Origin: Acetobacteraceae bacterium
GTDB lineage: Bacteria > Pseudomonadota > Alphaproteobacteria > Acetobacterales > Acetobacteraceae
Length of the DNA: 43,005 bases
Direction of reading: 5' to 3'
Assembly: GCA_947371015.1 (NCBI GenBank)
Contig: CANBNK010000030.1
Coordinates: 1 to 43,005 of the forward strand
This document shows positions 27,880-35,562 of the stretch, piece after piece. The position numbers and the translations under genes were made by a program. The notes beneath the pieces are model-generated. The model was not told the DNA's origin. It worked only from the letters and a program-made list of their open reading frames with translations, and made no database searches. Numbering within the stretch: the stretch's first letter is position 1; each line of letters begins with the position of its first letter.

Positions 27880-28380
27880 TCAGGTGACGCGGTCCAACTC
27901 CCGGTCATCCAGGTTGCCCGGCACGATCGTCATCGGCACCCGCAGCCGGTGGGCGTAACGGCCGGTCAGCGCCGAGATCAGCGGCCCCGGCCCGCTACCA
28001 CCCGCCGCCGCGGCCAGCACCAGGATGGAAATGCGCGGGTCTTCCTCCACCAGCGCCAACAGCTCGTCGCGCGGGTCGCCCTCGCGGATCAGCATGATCG
28101 GCAGGCCGCCGGTAATCTCCTGGACCCGGGTTGCCATGCCGGAGAGCAGCTTCTCCGCTTCCTCCCGCGCTTCCTCGGCCATCATGGCGCCAACCCCGGC
28201 CCACTCCACCTGGCCCATCGGCTCGATCACTCGGAGCAGTGCCACCCGGCCGCCACCCTTGCGGGCGCGCAGCGCCGCGTAGCGCAACGACATCTCCCGC
28301 TCGGGGCTGTCATCCACCACCACCAGGAACACGCGGTCCCGCTTGTTGGGCGCAGCGGCCCTCTCCTCGGAATCGGCCAT
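27880..28380 (-). CDS. UspA-like nucleotide-binding protein
   Basis: A 166-residue single-domain protein of the universal-stress-protein fold: VFLVVVDDSPEREMSLRYAALRARKGGGRVALLRVIEP (first strand-loop-helix with the nucleotide-binding Asp) and the C-terminal ILVLAAAAGGSGPGPLISALTGRYAHRLRVPMTIVPG, which is the G-x-G-type phosphate loop in the modified form seen in alphaproteobacterial members. The ATG overlaps the stop of the TIGR02186 gene (TGATG), so it belongs with the TIGR02186 and TauE genes upstream. Its partner function is not established. Confidence 0.85.
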   Translation of the reverse strand: MADSEERAAAPNKRDRVFLVVVDDSPEREMSLRYAALRARKGGGRVALLRVIEPMGQVEWAGVGAMMAEEAREEAEKLLSGMATRVQEITGGLPIMLIREGDPRDELLALVEEDPRISILVLAAAAGGSGPGPLISALTGRYAHRLRVPMTIVPGNLDDRELDRVT

Positions 28381-29150
28381 CAGTCCCTCCGGAACAACAC
28401 GCTGCCCAGCCAGCCCGCCAGGGCGGCCAGCATGATGCAAGCCAGACCGTAGAAAAAGGCATGGTTCTCCGCGACATCGGCAATGCGGTCGGCAGTGCCC
28501 ACGCGTTCCACCCGGAAGCTCATCTCCTCCCGCGCCGCAATCCGGCGTGACCGCACCAGAAGCACCTCCACCTTGTAGTCCCCGGTGGGCACGGTGGCGG
28601 GCAGCGGCACGGCAATGTGGAACAGCCGCCCGCCGCGGATTTCCACCGGAGCCACACCCTCCAGCCACAGTCCGCTGGACTTCTTCAAGTCCAGCAGCGC
28701 GGCGCGAAACGCCGGCGACCGGCTGCCGGTGGAGGTCAGCGGCAGCGCATCCAGCCCCAGCCCGTTTTCCTGCCGCAGCGCTTCGGGCAGCAGTTGCCAA
28801 GCCGGGCGGGTGCCGGCGATGGCATAGAAGCCGGGCACGTCGTCGAAGCGGGCGGACGGCCCGTTGATCCAGAACAGCAGGGCCTTGACCTTGCGCCGCA
28901 CCACCAGCGGCCGGGTCGGCCCGCGCGCCACCACCAGGATCTCGTCGCCGCCGGGGCCGATCGGCTGGTCCGTGCTGCCGAAGACCATGATCGCCTCGCC
29001 GACGAAGCCGGTGCTGATGCGGACTTCCTGGGTGGAGAGCGCCGCCACCAAGGGCTGGTCCTGCGCCCGCGCCGGGGCTGCGAGAAACAGGGCGAGGAGC
29101 AGCACGACGAGCCGCAGGTGCGTGACCGCCCGGCCCAGGCCGCCCCTCAT
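28380..29150 (-). CDS. TIGR02186 family membrane-anchored periplasmic protein
   Basis: A 256-residue protein. An N-terminal signal (LRLVVLLLALFLAAPARAQ) exports a beta-rich periplasmic domain (VAALSTQEVRISTGFVGEAIMVFGS to SFRVERVGTADRI), and a single C-terminal helix (FFYGLACIMLAALAGWLGSVLF) with a short basic tail anchors it in the inner membrane. The opening 'LStheI-I-s-F-G--i-vFG' pattern is the hallmark of this family, which I know as a neighbour of TauE-type exporters in alphaproteobacteria. Molecular role unknown; a periplasmic partner of the exporter is plausible. A GTG at residue 9 is an alternative start. Confidence 0.8.
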   Translation of the reverse strand: MRGGLGRAVTHLRLVVLLLALFLAAPARAQDQPLVAALSTQEVRISTGFVGEAIMVFGSTDQPIGPGGDEILVVARGPTRPLVVRRKVKALLFWINGPSARFDDVPGFYAIAGTRPAWQLLPEALRQENGLGLDALPLTSTGSRSPAFRAALLDLKKSSGLWLEGVAPVEIRGGRLFHIAVPLPATVPTGDYKVEVLLVRSRRIAAREEMSFRVERVGTADRIADVAENHAFFYGLACIMLAALAGWLGSVLFRRD

Positions 29151-29368
29151 GGCTGGCCTTGACGGAGACCCCGTGCCCCCAGCCCCCCCCGAAAGGTGCG
29201 GCAGCGCCGCCGCCACCGCACAGAAAGCGCGAAGGCCGCGGCGCGCAGTCGGGCGTGCCGCCAGGCCCGAGAGGCCGAACGGCCGACGCCGCCCTGTGCC
29301 CGCGCAAGCCAAGCCGGCGGAAGCCGGCGCCCGGCGCTTGAGGGCAACGAAACCCATATTCCCGGCGC

Positions 29369-30277
29369 TCACAGCGCCGGGCCTATGACGAAAAACGCAT
29401 CGGGCCGCCGCACCAGGCCCCAAAGCAAACTCAGCGCCACCGCCAGCACCAGGGCGCCCAGCAGCGCGCGGGTTTCCTCGCCGCGCAGCTTGGTGCCCAT
29501 CTTGGCGCCGAACTGCGCGCCGATGACCCCGCCCAGCAGCAGCAGCAGCGTCAGCACCACATCGACGCTGCCCACCTGCACCGCCTGCAGCAGCGTCACA
29601 TTGGCGGTGACGAACACCACCTGGAACAGGCTGGTGCCGATCACAACCGCCGTCGGCATGCCCAGCAGGTAGATCATCACCGGCACCAGCATGAAGCCGC
29701 CGCCGACACCCATGATGGCCGACAGCACGCCGATGAAGAACCCAGCGAGCAAAGGCGGAATGACGCTGATGTAGAGGCGGCTCTTGCGGAACCGCATCTT
29801 CAGCGGCAGGCCGTGCATCCAGAAGTGCTCGTGCAGCCGCCGCCGGACCGCGCCGCGCCGGCGCAGGATGGCACGGACGCTCTCCATCACCATCAGCCCG
29901 CCGACGGTGCCGAGCACGACCACGTAGAACACCGAAACCGCCAGGTCGATCTGGCCGACCCGCTGCAGCAGGGCGAAAAGCTGCACGCCGGCCAGCGACC
30001 CGACGAACCCCCCGGCGGTCAGCACGCCGCCCATCTTCGGGTCCACATTGCCGCGCCGCCACTGCGCCATCAGCCCAGAGACCGAAGCGCCGAGCGTCTG
30101 GTTGGCGCCAGAGGCGACGGCGACGGGCGCGGGAATGCCGATGAGGATCAGCGCCGGGGTCAGCAGGAAGCCGCCGCCGACACCGAACAGGCCGGACAGC
30201 CAGCCGACCAGGAAGCCGATGCCGACCAGCAGCATGGCATCAACTGAAATCCCGGCGATGGGCAGGTAGACCTGCAT
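29369..30277 (-). CDS. TauE/SafE-family sulfite exporter-like permease
   Basis: A 302-residue polytopic inner-membrane protein. The two-fold repeated family motif GVGGGF occurs at 32-37 (SGLFGVGGGFLLTPALI) and again at 190-195 (SAIMGVGGGFMLVPVMI), each at the start of a half with about four membrane helices. A basic cytoplasmic loop (RRRGAVRRRLHEHF) separates the halves. Members export sulfite, sulfoacetate or related organosulfur anions. It is followed on the same strand by the TIGR02186 and UspA-like genes and then TauD, so sulfite release and export may be linked. The 218 bases between this gene and TIGR02186 contain no gene I can support. Confidence 0.9.
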   Translation of the reverse strand: MQVYLPIAGISVDAMLLVGIGFLVGWLSGLFGVGGGFLLTPALILIGIPAPVAVASGANQTLGASVSGLMAQWRRGNVDPKMGGVLTAGGFVGSLAGVQLFALLQRVGQIDLAVSVFYVVVLGTVGGLMVMESVRAILRRRGAVRRRLHEHFWMHGLPLKMRFRKSRLYISVIPPLLAGFFIGVLSAIMGVGGGFMLVPVMIYLLGMPTAVVIGTSLFQVVFVTANVTLLQAVQVGSVDVVLTLLLLLGGVIGAQFGAKMGTKLRGEETRALLGALVLAVALSLLWGLVRRPDAFFVIGPAL

Positions 30278-30461
30278 CGCAGTTCTTGCTTCCAAAAAGC
30301 GGCGAGGGGCGGCAGCTTGGTTTGAACCGGGAGGGCAAGCGGCGCAAGGGCCATTCGCCCTGGTAGCGCCTGCGCAAGCCCGTGTTGTCGCCTCCGCAGG
30401 CCAGGGTGCCGCGCGCGGTGAACCCGCCGGGCACCAGGCCCTGCCGGCCGCGGGAGTCTGG

Positions 30462-31613
30462 CTATAGCAATATCCGCGGCAGCATGGCATCCAGCCGCAT
30501 GCGGCCTTCCGCGGTGGCGCAGAGCCGCCCACCGCGCCATTCCAGGTAGCCGGCTTCCTCGCAGGCCTGCACCATCCCGGCGTCCAGCGCCGCCGCCATC
30601 GGCAGGCCCGCCCGCACCGCCACCCGCACGGGGTCCACACCCTCGGCCAGCCGCAGCCCCATCAGCAGCGCCTCGCGGGCGCGGTCCTGCGGCGTCAGCG
30701 TCTCGCAGCCGGTCACGCCATGGCCCTGGCGTTCCACCAGCCCGGCCCATTCCTCCGGCGCCCGATGCCGGCGGAAGGCCAGCATCTCGCCATCCAATAG
30801 CAGCCTTTGGTGCGCCCCCGGGCCAATGCCCAGGTAGTCGCCATAGCGCCAATAGGCCAGGTTGTGTCGGCTTTCGGCGCCGACCTGCGCGTAGTTGCTC
30901 ACCTCATACGGCGCCAGGCCGAAGCCGGCCGCCTCCTCCACCGTGGCGGCGTACAGCGCCGCCGCGTCGTCATCTTCGGGCAGCGCAAAGGCGCCGCGGG
31001 CATATTCGGTGGCGAACTTCGTCCCCGGCTCGATGGTCAACTGGTACAGGCTCAGGTGATCCGCCGCCAAAGCCAGTGCCTGGCGCACCTCGGCGCGCCA
31101 CGCTGCCTCGCCTTGCCCGGGCCGGGCGTAGATCAGGTCGAACGACAATCGCGGAAAAATCGCCCGCGCCATCTCCAGCGCCGCCACCGCCTCCCCCGCG
31201 CTGTGCCGCCGCCCGAGGAAGGCCAGCGCCTCCGCGTTCAGGCTCTGCACCCCCAGCGAGAGGCGGTTCACCCCGGCCGCGCGAAAGTCGCGCAGCTTCG
31301 CCGCCTCCACGCTGGTCGGGTTGGCCTCCAGCGTCACCTCGCAGTCCGGCAGTGGGTCGAACAGCCGCCCGGCCTCGGCGATCAGCGCCGCCGCCGTCTC
31401 CGGCGCCATGAGGCTGGGCGTGCCGCCGCCGAAGAAGATGCTGGCCAACGGCCGGCGCCCAACTCTTCCGGCCTCGAACCGCAGCTCCGCCAGCAGTGCC
31501 GCGGCGAAGCGGCCCTGGTCGATCCGTTCCCGCACATGGCTGTTGAAGTCGCAGTAGGGACACTTGCTCAAACAGAACGGCCAGTGGATGTAGAGCGCAA
31601 GCGGTTCGACCAT
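30462..31613 (-). CDS. hemW: HemW-like radical SAM haem chaperone
   Basis: A 383-residue protein, historically annotated as oxygen-independent coproporphyrinogen III oxidase. The radical-SAM cluster motif is CLSKCPYC (C14, C18, C21), preceded by LALYIHWPF as in HemW; then FFGGGTPSL, LEANPTSVE, GVNRLSLGVQSLN and IYARPGQ follow. The C-terminal HemW domain (YLGIGPGAHQRL, and the LLMGLRLAEGVD segment) is complete. HemW proteins lack the extra N-terminal region of HemN and bind haem for delivery to respiratory enzymes, which fits this length. ATG 31613 is used; an ATG three codons upstream is also possible. Divergent from the MAPEG gene. Confidence 0.93.
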   Translation of the reverse strand: MVEPLALYIHWPFCLSKCPYCDFNSHVRERIDQGRFAAALLAELRFEAGRVGRRPLASIFFGGGTPSLMAPETAAALIAEAGRLFDPLPDCEVTLEANPTSVEAAKLRDFRAAGVNRLSLGVQSLNAEALAFLGRRHSAGEAVAALEMARAIFPRLSFDLIYARPGQGEAAWRAEVRQALALAADHLSLYQLTIEPGTKFATEYARGAFALPEDDDAAALYAATVEEAAGFGLAPYEVSNYAQVGAESRHNLAYWRYGDYLGIGPGAHQRLLLDGEMLAFRRHRAPEEWAGLVERQGHGVTGCETLTPQDRAREALLMGLRLAEGVDPVRVAVRAGLPMAAALDAGMVQACEEAGYLEWRGGRLCATAEGRMRLDAMLPRILL

Positions 31614-31662
31614 GCCGACCATATGGGGCGGCGGCGCAGCCGCTGTACAGGGAGCATCCGCC

Positions 31663-32058
31663 ATGGCCGCCTTGCCCGTCACCACCCTGACCGCCGGCCT
31701 GCTGGGCCTGTTGCTGGTGGTCCTGTCGTTCCGCGTCATCGCGGTACGCCGCGCCAGCCAGGTCTCGCTGGGCAGCGGCGGCAATCCGTTGCTGGAAAAG
31801 CGGATGCGCAGCCATGCCAATTTCTGCGAGTACGTGCCGTTCTGCCTGGTCCTGCTCGGCCTGGCGGAAGCCGGCGCCATGCTGCCCGCCCTGGCGCTGC
31901 AGGGCCTGGCCGCGCTGCTCGTGGTCGCCCGCCTGTCGCATCCCTTCGGGCTAGAGGGCGCCGGCATGGCCTTCCGCATGATCGGCATGATCGGCACCTT
32001 CACCGTCGTCATCGCCGGCGCGCTGACGCTGCTGCTGCGTTCGCTCGGCGGCGCGTGA
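31663..32058 (+). CDS. MAPEG family membrane protein
   Basis: A 131-residue protein with four predicted membrane helices. The family signature is present: LEKRMRSHANFCEYVPFCLVLLGLAEAG (the R-x--N--Ey-P motif that binds glutathione in MAPEG enzymes), followed by LVVARLSHPFGL. Bacterial members are glutathione-transferase-like proteins of mostly unknown substrate. Its TGA overlaps the GTG of the glycosylase gene (GTGA), indicating coupling. Confidence 0.9.
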   Translation: MAALPVTTLTAGLLGLLLVVLSFRVIAVRRASQVSLGSGGNPLLEKRMRSHANFCEYVPFCLVLLGLAEAGAMLPALALQGLAALLVVARLSHPFGLEGAGMAFRMIGMIGTFTVVIAGALTLLLRSLGGA

Positions 32059-32561
32059 CGCCGGCGCCCAGCCAGGGCTTCCCGCCCGCCACCGGCCCCG
32101 ACCCCCGGGTGCTGGTGCTGGGCACCCTGCCCGGCGCAGAATCCCTGCGCCGGCAGGAATATTACGGCCTGCCGCGCAACCGCTTCTGGTGGATCATGGG
32201 CCAGCTGACCGGCGCAACGCCGGAACTGCCCTACCCCCAGCGCCTGACCCGGCTGGCCGAAGCCGGCGTGGCGCTGTGGGATGTCTGCCATTCCGCCCAG
32301 CGCCCCGGCAGCCTGGATGCCGCGATCGACCGCGCCAGCATCCGCCCCAACGACATCGCCGGCTTCGTCGCCGCCCACCCGACGCTGCGCCTGGTGGCCT
32401 GCAACGGTGCCACCGCCGCCACGCTGTACCGCCGCTTCGTTGCGCTGCCTCTGCCGATGGTGCGGCTGCCCAGCACCAGCCCGGCCCATGCCGGCATGCC
32501 CGCCGACGCCAAGCTGGCACTGTGGCGTGCGGCCCTGGCGCCCCTGTTGCCAGGCAGTTGA
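32055..32561 (+). CDS. Hypoxanthine/uracil-type DNA glycosylase (UDG superfamily)
   Basis: A 168-residue DNA-repair enzyme. The motif LGTLPGAESLRRQEYYGLPRNRFWWIM near residue 20-45 matches the hypoxanthine-DNA glycosylase branch of the UDG superfamily (consensus G-fPG--SL--qqYYahPrN-FW-im); the second active-site motif is represented by LPSTSPAHAG near 140. It should remove deaminated bases such as hypoxanthine from DNA. GTG 32055 overlaps the MAPEG stop by four bases. Confidence 0.85.
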   Translation: MTPAPSQGFPPATGPDPRVLVLGTLPGAESLRRQEYYGLPRNRFWWIMGQLTGATPELPYPQRLTRLAEAGVALWDVCHSAQRPGSLDAAIDRASIRPNDIAGFVAAHPTLRLVACNGATAATLYRRFVALPLPMVRLPSTSPAHAGMPADAKLALWRAALAPLLPGS

Positions 32562-32734
32562 ACGCCCGGCCCCGCGGCGTTGCCGCCCTGGCCTGGACGG
32601 GCGCCACGGCGCGGCCTGCCCGGATGATGCCGTCGCCACCGATTGCGGCACTGCCGTACCGCTTCGGCGTTTCCGCCGCGGCGGATCAGGCGCTAGCCTC
32701 CTGCCCGTTCGAATCACCCAAGGGAGACCCAGCC

Positions 32735-33112
32735 ATGCCCAGCACCGTCAAGCAGATGCTCGCCGCCGCCGAAGCCGAGGTTCCGCGCATCGCCGCCGCC
32801 GAGGCCAAGGCGCTGCATGCCGCCGGCAACGCGGTCTTCATCGACCTGCGCGAGCCGCCTGAGCTTACCGCTTCCGGCAAGGTGCCGGGGGCACTGGCCA
32901 TTCCGCGTGGCCTGCTGGAGTTCCGCACCGACCCTGAAGGCGCGCGCGACGCTGCCCTGGCTTCGGGCAAGACCGTCATCACCTACTGCGCTTCCGGCGG
33001 CCGTGCGGCGCTGGCGGGGCAGACGCTGAAGGCGCTGGGCTATGCGGATGTCCGCAATCTCGGCGGGTTCAAGGATTGGGTCGCCGCGGGCGGCGCGGTG
33101 GAAAAGGTCTGA
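32735..33112 (+). CDS. Rhodanese-like domain protein
   Basis: A 125-residue single-domain rhodanese (sulfur transferase). The N-terminal helices are followed by AVFIDLREPPEL, then GKVPGALAIPRGLLEFR, and the active-site loop YCASGGRAALA with catalytic Cys85, all intact. The ribosome site is good (AAGGGAGACCCAGCC before ATG). It may detoxify or transfer sulfur; a link to the sulfonate-like genes 3 kb away is only a possibility. Its 3' end (GGAVEKV plus stop) is repeated immediately downstream in a related form, see the repeat at 33086-33154. Confidence 0.9.
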   Translation: MPSTVKQMLAAAEAEVPRIAAAEAKALHAAGNAVFIDLREPPELTASGKVPGALAIPRGLLEFRTDPEGARDAALASGKTVITYCASGGRAALAGQTLKALGYADVRNLGGFKDWVAAGGAVEKV

Positions 33113-33154
33113 CGCGGGCGGCGCTGTGGAGAAAGTCTGACGCGGGCGGCGCGG
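33086..33154. repeat. 28-bp direct repeat of the rhodanese gene end (2.5 copies)
   Basis: Unit 1 (33086-33113) is the last codons of the rhodanese gene plus one base after the stop. Unit 2 (33114-33141) repeats it with three differences, each in a third codon position (GCG/GCT, GAA/GAG, AAG/AAA), so both units encode GGAVEKV and stop. A partial third copy covers 33142-33154. The repeat ends where the truncated Bug gene is cut. Confidence 0.8.
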
Positions 33155-33556
33155 CAGCGATGGCACGTCGGCGACACGAGTGACGAGCACCATGTCGCGT
33201 TCGTAGTCGAGACCCAGCCGCGCCCCGACCAGCAACGGTGCGATGCCGTTGGTGGTGACGTTGCCCAGCATCAGCGTGGTGCCGTCCGGCCGGGCACGCG
33301 CCGTGGTCTGCAGCGCGATCAGGCCAACGGCGCCCGGGCGATTCTCCACCACCACTGGCTGGCCCAGCAGGTGGCGCATCTGCTCGGCCAACAGGTGGCC
33401 GATGATGTCGGTGGAGCCGCCGGGCGCGAAGGGCAGCAGCCGCAGCGGCCGGTCGGGGAAGGTCTCGGCCGCGCCTGCGCGCGACCCCAGGGCCAGCAGG
33501 CCAAGCCCATCCAGCGCAGTGCGCCGGGTTGGCCCTGGTATCCGGGTTCCTCCCAC
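33145..33556 (-). pseudogene. Bug/TctC receptor, N-terminal remnant only
   Basis: About 135 of the usual 320 residues remain. The frame begins with a signal-like stretch (TRRTALDGLGLLALGSRAGAAE) and shows the Bug motifs LRLLPFAPGGSTDIIGHLLAEQM and VVVENRPGAVGLIALQTTARARPDGTTLM, continuing to MVLVTRVADVP, then runs into the antisense of the 28-bp repeats and the rhodanese gene. The second domain is missing entirely. It lies between the rhodanese and TetR genes, and was probably cut by the same rearrangement that duplicated the rhodanese 3' end. Confidence 0.8.
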
Positions 33557-33640
33557 CCGGTCTGACGCCGGCTGGGGGCATTCTCGGCACGCAGTACCTG
33601 GTTGCGCAGTGCCGCGGGTGTGCGCCGCAGCAAAGGTTGC

Positions 33641-34315
33641 TCAAGCCGTCGGTGGCGCTCGGAAGCCGGCGCAGAGGAAGGGTACCAGCTTGGCCAGCGC
33701 CATCTCGGCGTCGCTGGGTTGGCAGGTGCCACCGGTAATCGACTGGATCCGCCCGCTATCGGCCATGGTGTAGAGCATGGTGCCGAGCATGAAGTGGAAG
33801 CGCCATTCCACCTCGGCCCGCGGCAGGTCGGGCAGGGCGGCAACCACCGCTTCCAGGAACGCGGCGGTGCTGGCGTCGAAGGCCTGCGACAGGATGCGGC
33901 GGTAGAGCTCCACGCTTTCCACCGAAAGCCGGGCACGCAGCTTGCCGAAGGTGGCGCCATCCACACCGGCTTCCCGCCCCAGGGAGAAAGCCGGGCGCAA
34001 AAAGCCTTCGAGCACTTGTTCCAGCATCGGTTGGCGACCGGGTGCCTCGGCGCAACGCCCCAACAGCCGCATGCGTTCCTGCGTGATCGGCAAGGCGCGA
34101 CGGGCGAACAGCGCCTCCAGCAGCTTTTCCTTGGAGCCGAAATGATAGTTCACCGCGGCCAGGTTCACCCCGGCCTCGGCGGTGATCTCCCGCAGGCCGA
34201 CGCCAGCCATGCCGCGTTCGGCGAACAGCCGGGCGGCGGCGGACAGAATGCGTTCCACCGTGCGGGCCGGGCTTTCCGCCAGCGTTGGGGCGAGCTTCGC
34301 TTGACTCTCGGTCAT
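33641..34315 (-). CDS. TetR-family transcriptional regulator
   Basis: A 224-residue repressor-type regulator. The N-terminal HTH is canonical: RILSAAARLFAERGMAGVGLREITAEAGVNLAAVNYHFGSKEKLLEALF (about 22-70). The C-terminal domain (GKLRARLSVESVELYRRILSQAF, then WRFHFMLGTMLYTMAD) resembles the CecR/YbiH-like group with a large ligand pocket. ATG 34315 is used; a longer frame from 34351 would cover the promoter region. It is divergent from the Bug-led catabolic operon across 81 bases and is the obvious candidate for its regulator, the inducer being the operon substrate or a breakdown product. Confidence 0.93.
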   Translation of the reverse strand: MTESQAKLAPTLAESPARTVERILSAAARLFAERGMAGVGLREITAEAGVNLAAVNYHFGSKEKLLEALFARRALPITQERMRLLGRCAEAPGRQPMLEQVLEGFLRPAFSLGREAGVDGATFGKLRARLSVESVELYRRILSQAFDASTAAFLEAVVAALPDLPRAEVEWRFHFMLGTMLYTMADSGRIQSITGGTCQPSDAEMALAKLVPFLCAGFRAPPTA

Positions 34316-34396
34316 CCGTATAAAACACTCGTTCGAAAGAAGAGATAGCACGCTTCGGCCCCGGCTGCAGCAGTGCCTTTAGGGGGAGATGTCGCC
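34316..34396. promoter_or_regulatory. Divergent control region of the TetR gene and catabolic operon
   Basis: This AT-richer gap holds TATAAA (34319-34324, plus strand) and TGCTAT (34345-34350, read on the minus strand) as possible -10 boxes, and between them AACACTCGTT followed by TTCGAA, short symmetric sequences that could form the TetR operator. AGGGGGAG at 34381-34388 is the ribosome site for the first gene. Promoter and operator calls are tentative. Confidence 0.35.
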
Positions 34397-35371
34397 ATGC
34401 GGGTCAACCGCAGGAGCCTGCTCGCTATCGCTACGACCTTGGCCGCGCCAGCGGTGCGGGCGCAGACTGAGGTGTTTCCTTCGCGTCCTTTGCGCATGGT
34501 GGTGCCCTTCGCCCCAGGTGGCCCCTTGGACATCCTCGGCCGGCCGATCGCCGACCGGCTGGGCAGCGTTCTCGGCCAGACCGTGGTGTTCGAGAACAAG
34601 CCCGGCGCCAACGGCATCGTGGCGACGCAGCAGATGGCGACGGCACGGCCGGATGGCTACCAGATGCTGCTCACCACCGGCTCCTTCATCGGCAACGTCG
34701 CCTTCAATTCGAAGCAACTGACCTTCGACCCGATGAAGGACGTGGCGCCAGTGACGCTGGTGGCCGACGGCACCGGCATGATGCTGGTGGGCAGCCCCAA
34801 CCTGGCCGCACGCAACATGGCGGAGCTGGCCGAGTTGGCACGGACCAAGCCGGGCGGACTGTCCTGCGCCATCACCGGCTTCGGCAACATCACCCACCTG
34901 GCCGCCGAGCAGTTCAAGAAATACGCCGGCTCGGAACTGCTGCTGGTGGTGCTGCAGGGCACCGGCCCTTCCGTCACGCAGGTCCTCTCGGGCAATGTGG
35001 ATCTGACGTTTTCGACCATCCCGCCGGTGCAACAGCTGGTGCAGGAAGGCAAGCTGCGCGCCTTCGGCTACACCGGCCGCAGGCGCCCGCTGCTGCTGCC
35101 GCAAGTGGCGACCATGAAGGAGCTGGGCTTCCGCGACTGGGAGCTGATCGGCCTGCTCGGGCTGTTCACCACCGGCGGTACGCCCAGCGACCGCATCCTG
35201 AAGTTGCAGCAGGCCATCCGTACCGTGGTGCATCACCCCAGTATCCAGGCGGTGCTGCGCGATGCCGAGTTGGAACCCAGCGGCATGCCGCCCGACGACT
35301 ACGCCACCTACCTGCAACGCGAATTGGCCATGCAGCGCGACGTCGCCCAGCGAACCGGCATGGCCAACTGA
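34397..35371 (+). CDS. Bug/TctC-family periplasmic receptor, first gene of the catabolic operon
   Basis: A 324-residue receptor. The signal (RVNRRSLLAIATTLAAPAVRAQ) precedes Bug motifs LRMVVPFAPGGPLDILGRPIADRL, VVFENKPGANGIVATQQMATARPDGYQMLL, and LLLVVLQGTGPSVTQVLSGNVDLTF; the last departs from the usual HVPYKG form, so the ligand pocket may differ. A strong AGGGGGAG site precedes ATG. It heads a run of seven same-strand genes to 41873 and should deliver the operon substrate into the periplasmic uptake route. Confidence 0.93.
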   Translation: MRVNRRSLLAIATTLAAPAVRAQTEVFPSRPLRMVVPFAPGGPLDILGRPIADRLGSVLGQTVVFENKPGANGIVATQQMATARPDGYQMLLTTGSFIGNVAFNSKQLTFDPMKDVAPVTLVADGTGMMLVGSPNLAARNMAELAELARTKPGGLSCAITGFGNITHLAAEQFKKYAGSELLLVVLQGTGPSVTQVLSGNVDLTFSTIPPVQQLVQEGKLRAFGYTGRRRPLLLPQVATMKELGFRDWELIGLLGLFTTGGTPSDRILKLQQAIRTVVHHPSIQAVLRDAELEPSGMPPDDYATYLQRELAMQRDVAQRTGMAN

Positions 35372-35409
35372 GCCAGCCGCAAGAGCCCGTGCAGAGGGAG
35401 GCAACCACC

Positions 35410-35499
35410 ATGGGCGTGCCGGAGGCAAGACCCGGCTTCTGCGGCCATGCGGTCGACCAGCCGGAACGCGAGACCCGCGACGACGACCTGCCCCGCTGA
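35410..35499 (+). CDS. Possible 29-residue small ORF
   Basis: ATG 35410 is preceded by GAGGGAGGCAACCACC, one of the best ribosome sites in the window. The frame encodes 29 residues (MGVPEARPGFCGHAVDQ, then an acidic and basic tail ending DDDLPR) and a TGA. No family is recognisable. It could be a small protein, a leader peptide, or the residue of a decayed gene whose ribosome site survived, in the 190-base gap between the Bug and hydrolase genes. Confidence 0.35.
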   Translation: MGVPEARPGFCGHAVDQPERETRDDDLPR

Positions 35500-35562
35500 C
35501 CCGATGGCGCCGGGCAGACCCGCCCAGCGACACCTTTTCCATCACCCGTGAGTGAAGGCGCC

